NCBI GenBank assembly: GCA_934725015.1
Contig: CAKVAS010000006.1
Coordinates: forward strand, 77,578-141,577
Origin: an uncultured Bacteroidales bacterium
GTDB lineage: Bacteria; Bacteroidota; Bacteroidia; Bacteroidales; UBA932
DNA length: 64,000 nucleotides
Direction of reading: 5' to 3'
Shown in pieces: positions 41,405 to 50,322 of the stretch. The notes under the pieces were generated by a model. The model was not told the DNA's origin, did no database searches, and saw only the letters and a program-made list of their open reading frames with translations. The translations under genes were made by a program, and so were the position numbers. Within the stretch, counting starts at the first letter, position 1; each line of letters opens with the position of its first letter.

Positions 41405-42502
41405 TTATTTGCCCCGTATCCCATGTTTAGCCAGAATTTTGCAGACCGGCTCCGCCACCGACTCCGCCCAGAGCTGATAGCCGTAGTCGCCCGGATGCGT
41501 GCCGTCAACGGAAGTCTCGTGGTTCGGGGCAGTCGCGTTGGTGGTCTCCACATAATAGACATTCTTATAGCGCCGGCAGGCCTCGCGCATCATCTGCTTC
41601 GCCATCTCCATCTTCTTGTACTCGTTCTCGTCAACGATGTCGTTGAAGTTGCGCTTCTCGCGGTAAATCGTCTTCTGAAAGATGAGCGGTGTGTCAGGAT
41701 GCTTCGCCCTGATTATCTCGATGAACTTGAAGAGACGGTCGTGAATCATCTCCGGAGAAGGGTTCGAGAAGGCGTCGAACACAAACGCGTCAACATCGGC
41801 GTCGGCGAGAGCCTGCGCAAAATAGGTCTGGAGCTTGCTGTTGCCAGAACACCCGAGGCTGAGGAACTGAAGGCCGGTCATGCGCGAGAGCTGTGCCGGA
41901 TAGGCCATTCCCGGGCGCGATGTGCTGATTCCGTGGGTGTAGCTGGAGCCGAAGACTGCGATGCGGTGGCGGAACGGATTCTCGGACGGACGGATTTTAT
42001 AACCCTGTTCGACGCCGATTTTCAGACCGTCCAGGGAGCTGATGAGCGGGAGATAGAGCAGGCACTTGATTTTGCCCTTTGAACAGTTGTCCAGAACGAC
42101 CTTGACCGCGCCGCTCTTTCCGGCAGGGGTGGCTCCCGCCCATTTCCACTCCTTGCCGTCCTTGACATAGAGGTCGAATCCGGCGCGTGAAATCGGGCCT
42201 GTGGTTCCCTCGTCGGAGATTATGCCGTAGGTCGGGCAGACAGATATGGCCGGGGAGTCCGTCTCGAACGCGACCGCGATTCCCGAGCTCATGGTCACCT
42301 GACGGAGCTCCGACTTGGTGAATCCATTGTGATAAACAGCCGTGTCCAGACGATGATATGGGTTAGGGGTGTCCGGGAAAAGTTTGCCTACAAGCGTAAG
42401 CTCCTTAGCCTCAACGAAATCCCAGTCCCTTGCGGAAAGGGCGGAAGAGAATGAAAGGCTCAGAACGAGAGCCGCTGCGATGATGTGAAGAATCTTTTTC
42501 AT
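41405..42502 (-). CDS. Exported SGNH/GDSL-type hydrolase
   Basis: A 365-residue protein with a signal peptide (ILHIIAAALVLSLSFSSALSA). An N-terminal beta domain (about 25-185) precedes the SGNH hydrolase fold: block I FGSSYTHG with the nucleophile Ser, block II GCSGNSKL, and block V DGTHPGDYGYQ with Asp/His. Such enzymes are esterases or carbohydrate deacetylases. The operon with a TonB receptor suggests processing of an imported or surface compound (inference). Confidence 0.88.
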   Translation of the reverse strand: MKKILHIIAAALVLSLSFSSALSARDWDFVEAKELTLVGKLFPDTPNPYHRLDTAVYHNGFTKSELRQVTMSSGIAVAFETDSPAISVCPTYGIISDEGTTGPISRAGFDLYVKDGKEWKWAGATPAGKSGAVKVVLDNCSKGKIKCLLYLPLISSLDGLKIGVEQGYKIRPSENPFRHRIAVFGSSYTHGISTSRPGMAYPAQLSRMTGLQFLSLGCSGNSKLQTYFAQALADADVDAFVFDAFSNPSPEMIHDRLFKFIEIIRAKHPDTPLIFQKTIYREKRNFNDIVDENEYKKMEMAKQMMREACRRYKNVYYVETTNATAPNHETSVDGTHPGDYGYQLWAESVAEPVCKILAKHGIRGK

Positions 42503-42539
42503 AATTATATGGTATATATTTTATTTTCAATATTTTCCG

Positions 42540-43526
42540 TCATTTTCTCAAGGTTTCGGAAACATACGACGCCAATCCCGTGACGGTCATCATCACGGAC
42601 TGCGATTCGTGGGATATGGTGGCGAATACGATTCCCAGTTCAAAGGAAAGTCCATAGACGGTGCTCAGCGCGAGGGCGACGATATAGTGGAACGCGCCGA
42701 ATCCTCCGGGCACGGGGACGACCCATCCGAGACTGCCGGCGAGCATGAGGAAGAGGGCGTCCACGGCGGAAAGGGAGTCAAGCAGCGGAACCGCACGGAG
42801 GGACGTGTAGCTCATGAGGAAATACATGGCCCAAATCAGAACCGTATAGCCTAAGAATTTCCACCAGCCCGTCATCCGGAAGCAGCTCACAATCCCGTCC
42901 CAAATTCCCCGGCAGAAGCCGCACAGTTTCCCGGCAAGGGCGTTCCTGTTTCTGTAATGTATTATCAGAAAAGCCATTGCGGCAAGAACCAGAACCGCAG
43001 CCGCAACAATCCACCACAGGCTGAAATTGATGCTGCGTGAAAGCGGAGTCCACATCCTGTCGAGGAAAAACGCGCCGAACTCCCCAGCCTTGAACACAAG
43101 GAACACGATGAGTATCAGCAGCATGACTATCATGTCGAAACTCCTCTCTGTGACGACGGTCCCCAGAACCCTGTCATACGACGCCTTCCCGTCCCTCGAA
43201 TCCTTGGACACGACTCCGCAGCGCACGAACTCCCCTATTCTCGGGAACACGAAATTGGCGAGATAGCCTATGTTCACAGCGTTGAATGTAGTGAGACGCC
43301 CCGTCCGCCCATCGATCGGCAGCAGGATTTCGCGCCACCGCTCGCTCCGGAACCAGTTCGACATCACGCCGACGAGTATGCTCGCGCCGACCCACCACCA
43401 TCGGCATCCGGAAAGGCTCGCGACAAATTCGCCCCAGTTCACCTTCCTGAAACAGAAATACATAAGCACGGCCGCCACGGAAAGCGACAGCACATATTTC
43501 ATTATGCTTTTAAGTTTCACGGACAT
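42540..43526 (-). CDS. Flippase-like membrane protein (UPF0104, lysylphosphatidylglycerol synthase TM family)
   Basis: A 328-residue polytopic membrane protein. The family motifs are visible (NAVNIGYLANFVFPRIGEFVRCG, GTVVTERSFDMIVML, PVPGGFGAFHY). The fold is that of the MprF-like flippase domain, and related proteins are thought to flip lipids or lipid-linked sugars. ATG 43526 (MSVKLKSIMKYVLSLS) is preferred; Met codons up to 43565 would overlap the divergent promoter. TAACTTTG on the minus strand at 43601-43594 is a possible -7 box. Confidence 0.82.
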   Translation of the reverse strand: MSVKLKSIMKYVLSLSVAAVLMYFCFRKVNWGEFVASLSGCRWWWVGASILVGVMSNWFRSERWREILLPIDGRTGRLTTFNAVNIGYLANFVFPRIGEFVRCGVVSKDSRDGKASYDRVLGTVVTERSFDMIVMLLILIVFLVFKAGEFGAFFLDRMWTPLSRSINFSLWWIVAAAVLVLAAMAFLIIHYRNRNALAGKLCGFCRGIWDGIVSCFRMTGWWKFLGYTVLIWAMYFLMSYTSLRAVPLLDSLSAVDALFLMLAGSLGWVVPVPGGFGAFHYIVALALSTVYGLSFELGIVFATISHESQSVMMTVTGLASYVSETLRK

Positions 43527-43614
43527 ACCGGCATATTCCTTCAAAAACCCGTCATTCTGATACATCATTGATGCCACAGAGGACAGGATTCGACAAAGTT
43601 ACCGATTTTTTCGC

Positions 43615-43622
43615 TATCTTTG
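43615..43622 (+). promoter_or_regulatory. -7 element of the PfkB kinase gene
   Basis: TATCTTTG lies 20 bp before the ATG at 43643. No TTTG occurs at 19 bp, so the -33 half is not supported. Confidence 0.5.
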
Positions 43623-43642
43623 CCGTTTGTAAACACGAAAAT

Positions 43643-44653
43643 ATGAAATCTATCCTCGGCATAGGAAATGCCCTCACTGACATTCTCGCGGTTCTTCCGG
43701 ACGACTCGTTCCTCAACGAATATCACATTCCGCGAGGAAGCATGCAGCACGTCGATAAGGAGACCGGAGACCGTATTCTGAAGAAACTCAAGCCATTGGG
43801 AGTCCAGTATGTGGCCGGAGGCTCTGCCGCCAACACGATTACGGGAACGGCGATATTCGGAATGCGCTCGGCCTTCATCGGAAAAATCGGCGACGACGAC
43901 CTCGGACATCTTTTCAAGAGCGACCAGGAGCAGTACGGCATCAAGTCCATCCTCCTCAAGGGCAGGAACCCGTCGGGAAGGGCGATGGTCCTGATTACGG
44001 CTCCGAATGCGGAGAGAACCTTCGCGGACTACATGGGAGCGGCGCTGGAGCTCGTGCCGGAAGACCTGAAGCCGGAGTATTTCAAAGGATACGATTATTT
44101 TCATATCGAGGGCTATCTCGTGCAGAATCAAGCTCTTATCCGCAAGGCGGTGGAGATGGCCAAAGAGGCAGGCTGCATAATCTCGATTGACATGGCGTCG
44201 TACAATGTCGTCGAGTCGAACGAGGCGTTCCTGCACGACATAGTGGAGAATTATGTTGACATCGTGTTCGCGAACGAAACGGAGGCCAAGGCCTTCACGA
44301 AACTGGAGCCGAGGGAGGCTCTGGATGAGATTGCGTCGCACGGAAAGACGGCTGTCGTGAAAATTGGAAAGAACGGGTCTATGGTAAAGAAAGGCAATGA
44401 CTATCACTATATTGAGGCCTGGCCGGCGGATCCGATTGACGCTACCGGGGCGGGCGACACCTACGCGGCGGGCTTCCTCTACGCCCACTCGCTCGGGATG
44501 CCGCTCAAGGTCTGCGGGGAGATAGGCTCCATCATCGCGGCGAAGGTTGTCGAGGTCATCGGGACGAAGATTGACATCCCGAGGTGGAAGGCCGCGAAGA
44601 AGGAAATCAAGGCACTGATTGCCGAGACGCGCTCGACAATGAAGATACAGTAG
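43643..44653 (+). CDS. PfkB-family carbohydrate kinase (adenosine-kinase-like)
   Basis: A 336-residue ribokinase-fold enzyme. The N-terminal GNALTDILA, the GGSAANTITG substrate-binding motif, and the C-terminal DATGAGDTYAAGFLYA with anion hole and catalytic Asp are all present. Bacteroidales proteins of this type are usually annotated as adenosine kinase, which makes AMP from adenosine. Sugar specificity is not proven by sequence. It is followed 27 bp later by the DUF6913 gene. Confidence 0.9.
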   Translation: MKSILGIGNALTDILAVLPDDSFLNEYHIPRGSMQHVDKETGDRILKKLKPLGVQYVAGGSAANTITGTAIFGMRSAFIGKIGDDDLGHLFKSDQEQYGIKSILLKGRNPSGRAMVLITAPNAERTFADYMGAALELVPEDLKPEYFKGYDYFHIEGYLVQNQALIRKAVEMAKEAGCIISIDMASYNVVESNEAFLHDIVENYVDIVFANETEAKAFTKLEPREALDEIASHGKTAVVKIGKNGSMVKKGNDYHYIEAWPADPIDATGAGDTYAAGFLYAHSLGMPLKVCGEIGSIIAAKVVEVIGTKIDIPRWKAAKKEIKALIAETRSTMKIQ

Positions 44654-44680
44654 GCAAGCCACTCCGCTAAATTCAAGATC

Positions 44681-45232
44681 ATGGGATTCGTCACAGACCT
44701 TGCCGTCAGGCACCAGCTGAAAAAGTACGGTTTTCGGGAGGAGCACGCCTTCGTCCCGCTTTCTCGCGTGAGGCAGGCGGTGATTCTGTTCGATGTGGAG
44801 GATGTGGAATTTAATGAGTGCCAGAGGATTGCGACGGAATATTTCACCTCGCTCGGGATTGAGCTGAGGCCGTTTTTTCTGGATTTGGGAAAGCGCGACA
44901 AGGACGAGATTATAGTCACGGGAGTGAAGACCACGATTCTCAAAAGGAATCTGGCTTTCTGCGGGACGCTTCCAAAGGAAATCATCGGGGAACTGACGGC
45001 CGTGCAGGCTGAACTCTACATCTGTCTTGCCGACAGGGACTGTCCTTCCGTGCGCTGCTTTTCAGGGATTGTGCCGGCGAAGTTCTGCATAGGCAGGCGC
45101 GACTACGAGGGAGCTCCGTTCGGGATGACCTTCACGACGCCGGAGCAGACCGACAGCATTCAGGTGAACTTCCACGACAGCGCGAAGTGCCTCAGGAGCA
45201 TTCTGGAGTATCTGCCGATGGTCGTGGGCTGA
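44681..45232 (+). CDS. DUF6913 family protein
   Basis: A 183-residue cytosolic protein that matches the pattern of the Bacteroidetes DUF6913 family (RVRQAVILFDVEDVEFNECQ, FHDSAKCLRSILEYLP). No catalytic motif is recognised. It lies between the PfkB kinase and the DUF368 gene in the same orientation. Function unknown. Confidence 0.75.
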   Translation: MGFVTDLAVRHQLKKYGFREEHAFVPLSRVRQAVILFDVEDVEFNECQRIATEYFTSLGIELRPFFLDLGKRDKDEIIVTGVKTTILKRNLAFCGTLPKEIIGELTAVQAELYICLADRDCPSVRCFSGIVPAKFCIGRRDYEGAPFGMTFTTPEQTDSIQVNFHDSAKCLRSILEYLPMVVG

Positions 45233-45270
45233 AGGCCATGGCCGGCGGAACAGCATATAATGAATTAACC

Positions 45271-45284
45271 GCCTCGGTTTGAGG
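45271..45284 (+). repeat. GCCTCGGTTTGAGG leader motif, copy 2
   Basis: Identical to 4044-4057. Here the hairpin extends to GCCTC/GAGGC. It ends 16 nt before the ATG of the DUF368 gene. Confidence 0.4.
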
Positions 45285-45300
45285 CCTTTATTTTCGAGAA

Positions 45301-46284
45301 ATGAAATTCAATCTGAAGAAATATGCCCTCGTGACGCTGAAGGGCATCGGAATGGGAGCGGCTGACGTGATTCCGGGAGTAAGCGGAGGCACGATAGCCT
45401 TCATGACCGGGATTTACGGCGAACTCGTGGAGTCCATACACAATTTTGACAGGACCGCGTTCCGGCTGTTTTTCTCCGGCAGGTTCAGCGAGTTCTGGAA
45501 GCACATCAACGGGACTTTCCTCGTCTCGCTCATGCTCGGCATCCTCGTCAGCATATTTTCTCTCGCCAAGCTTATGACCTGGCTGCTTGAGAACCATCCC
45601 ATCCAGACATGGGCTTTCTTTTTCGGGCTCATAATAGCATCGTCGGCGTTCATCCTGCGAGGAATCTCGGGATGGAAGCCCAGGGACATATTGCTTACCG
45701 TGTTCGGAGTCGGCCTCGGAGCGCTGGTGTGCACGCTGACCCCGACGGAAACGCCTGACGGGCTGTGGTTTGTGTTTCTATGCGGAGCCATAGCCATATG
45801 CGCGATGATTCTTCCGGGCATTTCCGGCAGCTTCATCCTCGTGATTCTCGGAAAATATGACTTTGTGCTCGGGGCTGTCGCCGGACTGACGTCGTTCGGG
45901 CGGGCGGAAGAAGCCACGGCAGGACTTGTCACCGGTCCGATGAGCTGGGGGCAATGCCTGGCTGTCATCTGCATTTTCGCCGTCGGGGCGGCAATAGGAA
46001 TCGTGGCGTTCTCCAAGTTCCTGCACTGGCTTCTCGCCCGCTGGAACCGCGAGACCACACTCGTGCTCGCCGGCTTCATCATCGGCTCGCTGATTAAGGT
46101 CTGGCCATGGCACGGTGTCAATGGGCTTCCCACCCTCCCCGGACTTGCCTCCTCAGACGGGACTGTGACGTTTCCGATTGCAGACGCGCACATCGCCGGA
46201 GCCGTCGGCTTCGCGCTTCTCGGTCTCGCGCTGGTTTTCGGAATCGAGTTCGCGGGCAAGGTCATTGCCAAGAGAAGGAACTAA
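45301..46284 (+). CDS. DUF368 family membrane protein
   Basis: A 327-residue polytopic membrane protein. The DUF368 hallmarks are GMGAADVIPGVSGGTIAFMTGIY near the N-terminus and MILPGISGSFILVILGKYD in the second half, the two re-entrant-like repeats. Family members have been linked to undecaprenyl-phosphate recycling in some bacteria (family knowledge); the role here is not shown. Confidence 0.9.
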   Translation: MKFNLKKYALVTLKGIGMGAADVIPGVSGGTIAFMTGIYGELVESIHNFDRTAFRLFFSGRFSEFWKHINGTFLVSLMLGILVSIFSLAKLMTWLLENHPIQTWAFFFGLIIASSAFILRGISGWKPRDILLTVFGVGLGALVCTLTPTETPDGLWFVFLCGAIAICAMILPGISGSFILVILGKYDFVLGAVAGLTSFGRAEEATAGLVTGPMSWGQCLAVICIFAVGAAIGIVAFSKFLHWLLARWNRETTLVLAGFIIGSLIKVWPWHGVNGLPTLPGLASSDGTVTFPIADAHIAGAVGFALLGLALVFGIEFAGKVIAKRRN

Positions 46285-46355
46285 AGGTCATTGCCTAAAA
46301 GTCCGGAGGAGGGGGAACAAAAAGTGTTTTGTTTCCCCTCTTTGTCGAAATAGTG

Positions 46356-46385
46356 TTGCAGTTTCTGAAAAATTGCCTACCTTTG
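46356..46385 (+). promoter_or_regulatory. Canonical Bacteroidetes promoter of tRNA-Arg
   Basis: TTG (46356-46358), exactly 19 nt, then TACCTTTG (46378-46385). The -7 box is identical to that of tRNA-Asp. Transcription would start about 50 nt before the tRNA. Confidence 0.85.
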
Positions 46386-46438
46386 CACTCCCTTGGGCGC
46401 ACAACCGCGTCGGCGCGGTCTGCCCATGAGGACGGTTC

Positions 46439-46512
46439 GGTCCGGTAGCTCAGTTGGATAGAGCAACAGCCTTCTAAGCTGTGGGTCTTGGGTTCGAATC
46501 CCAACCGGATCA
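46439..46512 (+). tRNA. tRNA-Arg (anticodon TCT)
   Basis: A 74-nt cloverleaf: acceptor GGTCCGG/CCGGATC (one G-T pair), D-arm GCTCAGTTGGATAGAGC, anticodon stem ACAGC/GCTGT with loop CTTCTAA (anticodon TCT), T-arm TTGGGTTCGAATCCCAA, discriminator A. CCA is not encoded. Confidence 0.96.
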
Positions 46513-46513
46513 C

Positions 46514-46557
46514 AAAAAGAGGGGCTGACTAAAAAGTATTAGTCAAGCCCCTTTTTC
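46514..46557 (+). terminator. Rho-independent terminator of tRNA-Arg
   Basis: GGGGCTGACT (46521-46530) pairs with AGTCAAGCCCC (46541-46551, one bulge), followed by TTTTTCTTG. It starts 9 nt after the tRNA and, on the other strand, could also terminate the permease gene's transcript. Confidence 0.8.
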
Positions 46558-46641
46558 TTGTTTTTCGGTGAGGTTCAACCTCGACCTTGTTTCCAAATAC
46601 TCAATTCTCAAAGGGTTATTCAGACTTTTCTATCACCCTTT

Positions 46642-47811
46642 TTATTCCACACGCATGGTGCTGGCCGGCTCGATGCGGGAGATGAACATGGACGGGAGGA
46701 GCAGGAGCAGCATGATGGCGGCGAAGGAGAGCAGGTCGGCGGTGAGTATGAGCGACCAGTCGATGTGAATCGGGACGAAGGAGACGAAGTAGTTCTCGGG
46801 GGTCAGCCTGAGCAGGTGCGTGTGGCGCTGAACGAGGCAGAGAAGCAGGGCAACGGCGTTGCCGGCGGCCATTCCCTTTCCGACAAGGACGGCGGAACTG
46901 CGGAGAAATACCGCCGATATGCCCCGGTTCGTCATTCCGAGAGCCTTCAGCAGACCGATTGTCGGGATGTGCTCGAAAAGCAGGATGAGCAGACCTGAAA
47001 TCATGTTGAATCCGGCGACAATCGTCATCAGCACCAGGACCACAAGCACATTGAAGTCAATCAGATTCAGCCAGTCGAACAGCTGCGGAAAGCTCTGCAC
47101 GACGGAAGTCACCACCACAGTGGGCTCGTCCTCCGACGAATGCGCGAAGACCGCCGAACCTATGTCAATCGCAGCCTGCCTGATGCGTTCCTCGCTCCTG
47201 TACCTCTCCTTCAGGGAAATCTCAATCGCCGAGACCTCGTCCTCACCCCAGCCGTTGATGCGGCGCATGGTCGGGAGGTCGGTGTAGAGCACCAGCTTGT
47301 CCTCGCCGGACAGAATGCCGTCATGGATGCCCTCAACGCGGAACTTGCGCACCACGACCCTCTCCCCGACGAAATAGGCCGGGAGGTCATCCCCTACGCC
47401 TATTTTCAGAAGCGACGCGAGCTGCGACGGCACCGAGACGGACAGGACCGAGGAGTCGGACTTCCGGTAGTCCTCAATGCCCTTAAACATGACTCCATGA
47501 ATCAGGTCGCCTTCCTTGACTATCCCCGCCCGTGAAATCGTGCCCCTCGCCGACTGAACGCAGCCCAGCCTCATGATTTCGGGCATGAACGCCGGAGATG
47601 CGGGAATCGGATCCGACTCGCCCATATAGTTCCTGTTCAGCGAAGTGAGGGAGACATCGCCGCAGAGCTCGCTCAGCCCGCCTCGGATTTCGTTCCGGAA
47701 CCCGGACGACACGGCTACGGACACAATCATCACGAGAAAGCTGACGGCGACGCAGACCGAGGCCACCTTTCCCTTGAACTGAATCCTGCGCGATATGAAT
47801 CCGACAATCAT
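46642..47811 (-). CDS. FtsX-like ABC permease (LolC/LolE type)
   Basis: A 389-residue membrane protein with an N-terminal helix (VASVCVAVSFLVMIVSVAVSSGF), a long periplasmic MacB-like domain, and three C-terminal helices (LVVLVLMTIVAGFNMISGLL, VALLL..., LSFAAIMLLLLLPSMFI). This is the topology of lipoprotein-releasing LolC/E or of other FtsX permeases. The motif GLLKALGMTNRGISAVFL is typical. No ATPase gene is adjacent. ATG 47811 is used rather than the in-frame TTG at 47820. Confidence 0.85.
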   Translation of the reverse strand: MIVGFISRRIQFKGKVASVCVAVSFLVMIVSVAVSSGFRNEIRGGLSELCGDVSLTSLNRNYMGESDPIPASPAFMPEIMRLGCVQSARGTISRAGIVKEGDLIHGVMFKGIEDYRKSDSSVLSVSVPSQLASLLKIGVGDDLPAYFVGERVVVRKFRVEGIHDGILSGEDKLVLYTDLPTMRRINGWGEDEVSAIEISLKERYRSEERIRQAAIDIGSAVFAHSSEDEPTVVVTSVVQSFPQLFDWLNLIDFNVLVVLVLMTIVAGFNMISGLLILLFEHIPTIGLLKALGMTNRGISAVFLRSSAVLVGKGMAAGNAVALLLCLVQRHTHLLRLTPENYFVSFVPIHIDWSLILTADLLSFAAIMLLLLLPSMFISRIEPASTMRVE

Positions 47812-47841
47812 AGGCGACAAAGGTACGAAATATAAAAATGA

Positions 47842-49224
47842 TTACAGATACACGAGCCGCGAAAGGCGATCCGGGGCAAAAATCGCGGAGGCCGCGCAGA
47901 GTATGTCCTCGGGGGTCACCGCCTCTATCTTCCGGCGGACGGCATCATCGTCCTGAACCGTCCCGAAAGCATTTAGGCTCTTGCAGAGGGACAGGGCCTG
48001 GCTCTCGCTGTTCTCGGACGAGATTGTCAGCTGACCGATGAACTGTTTCTTGGCGGCGAGCAACTGTTCCTCGGAGAAGGGGACGGTCCTGAGAGTAAGG
48101 AGCTCGCCGTCGATTGCGCGGATGCAGTCGTCGAGCCGCTCGCGGTCACAGCCGAAGCAGATTGCCATCACGCCGCTGTCGGCATACTGGCTGTAGTTGC
48201 ACTCGACGTTATAGACCCAGCCCTTTTCCTCGCGCAGGACTGAATTGAGCACGGAGTTGGTCGCGGGTCCTCCGAGAATGTTAGCCATAAGCGAGGCGGC
48301 GATGCGCTCCTTCTCGCGGTAGAGCGACGGGGCCGTGGCGCCGATTATGCAGTTTGCCTGATGGCTGTGGCGGTTGACGGTCTTGGTGAAGACATTGCCG
48401 CGGAACTCCTCGGGAGCCCTCGGAAGGCCGTCAGCCGCGTTTCCGAGGGTGATTCCGGAAGCGGCCGTGCCGTCAGAAACTACCGAGCCATCAGGAATTG
48501 CCGCGCCGTCAGGAGCGACGTCATCAGAGTCGGGAACGCAGGCATCAGGGTCGGAAACACCGACCGCCCCGCCCCCGAAATACTCCCCGACAAGTCTCCC
48601 GACCATGGCGGCAGCCTCCTCCTCGGAAAGCGGCGACACCACGGAGAATGAGATGCGTTCCGGGACGAAGAACTCGGAGACATATCTCCTAAGCTCGTCA
48701 GCACTGATTTTCTTCACGGACGACGCCGTTCCGAGCACCCGTCCGCTGAGCGGATGCCCCTCGAAAAGCAGGCTCTCGAAGCGGTCATAGATGTCATCCG
48801 CAGGCGAATCCTTGTAGCCGGCAATCTCGTCCATGACCACGGTCTTCTCCACCTCAATCTCATCTTCCGGGAAAACAGCCCGCGTGGCCATCTCCATAAG
48901 CAGCCCCGCAGCCTTCTCCACGTCCTCCTTCAGCACGGTGGCATGGAGGACAATCTCCTCCTTCGTCGTGTAGGCGTTCAGTTCGCCGCCGAGCCTCTCA
49001 AGGTAGCCGTTTATGACAGAGGCGCTCTTGTCCTCGGTTCCCTTGAAGAGGGCGTGCTCCACAAAATGAGCCGTCCCCGAATGAAAATCCCCGGAAGTCT
49101 TCTCCCAGCCGGTCACGTTCTCCTCCCTCGTGCCGCAGCGCACGCTCAGCGAGCAGCAGGCCACCTTTTTTCCCTCACGCAGCACCGCATAGCGCAGGCC
49201 GTTTCCTGTCCTTGAACAAATCAT
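47842..49224 (-). CDS. M16 family zinc peptidase
   Basis: A 460-residue insulinase-type peptidase. The inverted zinc motif HFVEH (53-57) is followed by the distal Glu in the VEKTVVMDEI segment. An Asp/Ser/Ala-rich low-complexity insertion (about 230-265) separates the two halves. No signal peptide is seen, so it is probably cytosolic. A GTG two codons upstream (49230) is an alternative start. It lies 11 bp downstream of the exported protein gene and is likely in the same transcript. Confidence 0.9.
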   Translation of the reverse strand: MICSRTGNGLRYAVLREGKKVACCSLSVRCGTREENVTGWEKTSGDFHSGTAHFVEHALFKGTEDKSASVINGYLERLGGELNAYTTKEEIVLHATVLKEDVEKAAGLLMEMATRAVFPEDEIEVEKTVVMDEIAGYKDSPADDIYDRFESLLFEGHPLSGRVLGTASSVKKISADELRRYVSEFFVPERISFSVVSPLSEEEAAAMVGRLVGEYFGGGAVGVSDPDACVPDSDDVAPDGAAIPDGSVVSDGTAASGITLGNAADGLPRAPEEFRGNVFTKTVNRHSHQANCIIGATAPSLYREKERIAASLMANILGGPATNSVLNSVLREEKGWVYNVECNYSQYADSGVMAICFGCDRERLDDCIRAIDGELLTLRTVPFSEEQLLAAKKQFIGQLTISSENSESQALSLCKSLNAFGTVQDDDAVRRKIEAVTPEDILCAASAIFAPDRLSRLVYL

Positions 49225-49235
49225 TCCCACAAAGA

Positions 49236-50117
49236 TTATTTCTTGCGCACGCCCGCAAGCCTGTTGAGTTCCGAAGCGCCGAAGCCGTAGTCCCCGTCCT
49301 TGCCGACACGCTGCTTGCGGAAATAGTAGAGGCGATGGTTGCCCGCGCCGATGAGCATCCTGTAGCAGTATGAGCCGGACTCAGGATTGGTCGGCGCGAC
49401 GGTGTATGAGACGACGGAATTCATATCCCCGGAAGACATTATCTCATCGGCCTCGTCGTCATCGACAAACGCGATTCCCGCCTCCACGGCATTTGAACGC
49501 ACCTTTTCGGAAATATTCCCCGACACGTCCCCGTCCGCCAGAACGAGGTTCATCCCCGCCGTCGCGCTGATTCCGCAGGCGAATTTCCCAAGCCCGGCAT
49601 ACCCGGCCCTGTCGTCCTCCATCGACTTGCGGATGTAGTCCTGGATTATGTCGATTATGGCCGGCATGAAGTCAAACTCGCGTCCGCTCGGCATCTGAGC
49701 CGCACGCACCGGAAACGTGCACACCTCCAGCATCTCGTCAATGCCCTTCTCCGCATTCTTGCCGCCCTTGACGACCGTCAGGAACTCGATTCCCGGCTCC
49801 GACTCCTTCCGGAACTGAGCCTTGGAAAGCAGCATGAAATAGCAGTCCGGACTCGTCCTGTTCGCCTCGAAGTCATCGAGCGAGCAGAACTCATAAGGCG
49901 AAACCCTCCAGAGGGAACTTATCTCTTCCTGCAGCACGCCGTCGAACATAGGGTTGCCCGAAAGCACCACCTTCATGGTCTTCTGCGTAAAATCGCCGAT
50001 TTTCATCTTTTTCGTGTTTATCTGGGCCTGCGCAAAAGCCTCCGGCGCAAAGTTCGCCGACATCAGCGCCGCCGCGGCAAAAGTCACCGCCGCCGCAATA
50101 ATTCTTCTTATTCTCAT
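49236..50117 (-). CDS. Exported protein of unknown function
   Basis: A 293-residue protein with a signal peptide (IIAAAVTFAAAALMSANFAPEAFA). The mature part starts QAQINTKKMKIGDFTQKTMK and has no motif I recognise. The end (LYYFRKQRVGKDGDYGFGASELNRL) is basic. Bacteroidales genomes hold similar exported proteins of unknown role (recollection). It precedes the M16 peptidase in one operon. Confidence 0.7.
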   Translation of the reverse strand: MRIRRIIAAAVTFAAAALMSANFAPEAFAQAQINTKKMKIGDFTQKTMKVVLSGNPMFDGVLQEEISSLWRVSPYEFCSLDDFEANRTSPDCYFMLLSKAQFRKESEPGIEFLTVVKGGKNAEKGIDEMLEVCTFPVRAAQMPSGREFDFMPAIIDIIQDYIRKSMEDDRAGYAGLGKFACGISATAGMNLVLADGDVSGNISEKVRSNAVEAGIAFVDDDEADEIMSSGDMNSVVSYTVAPTNPESGSYCYRMLIGAGNHRLYYFRKQRVGKDGDYGFGASELNRLAGVRKK

Positions 50118-50322
50118 ATTCTTTCCTCCATAAAAATTTTCATCTCATATCCACGAAACAAAGCGACGCCATACGGGAATATGACGCGCACGAATTTACA
50201 TCTCCCTCTCATCAGCAATAATTGTGCAGAATTTTATATCTCAAGTCCCCCGAATTCCGGAAAATTTGACTAAATTTGGCAACAAGCACCAGTTTGGTAC
50301 ACGCCAAAGAGAAACCACCAAG

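Noticed and set aside
43565..44746. A 393-codon open frame on the minus strand
   Set aside because: It lies antisense to the PfkB kinase gene, whose motifs are unmistakable. The antisense product is Arg/His/Leu-rich without any family pattern; the long frame results from the GC-rich third positions of the real gene.
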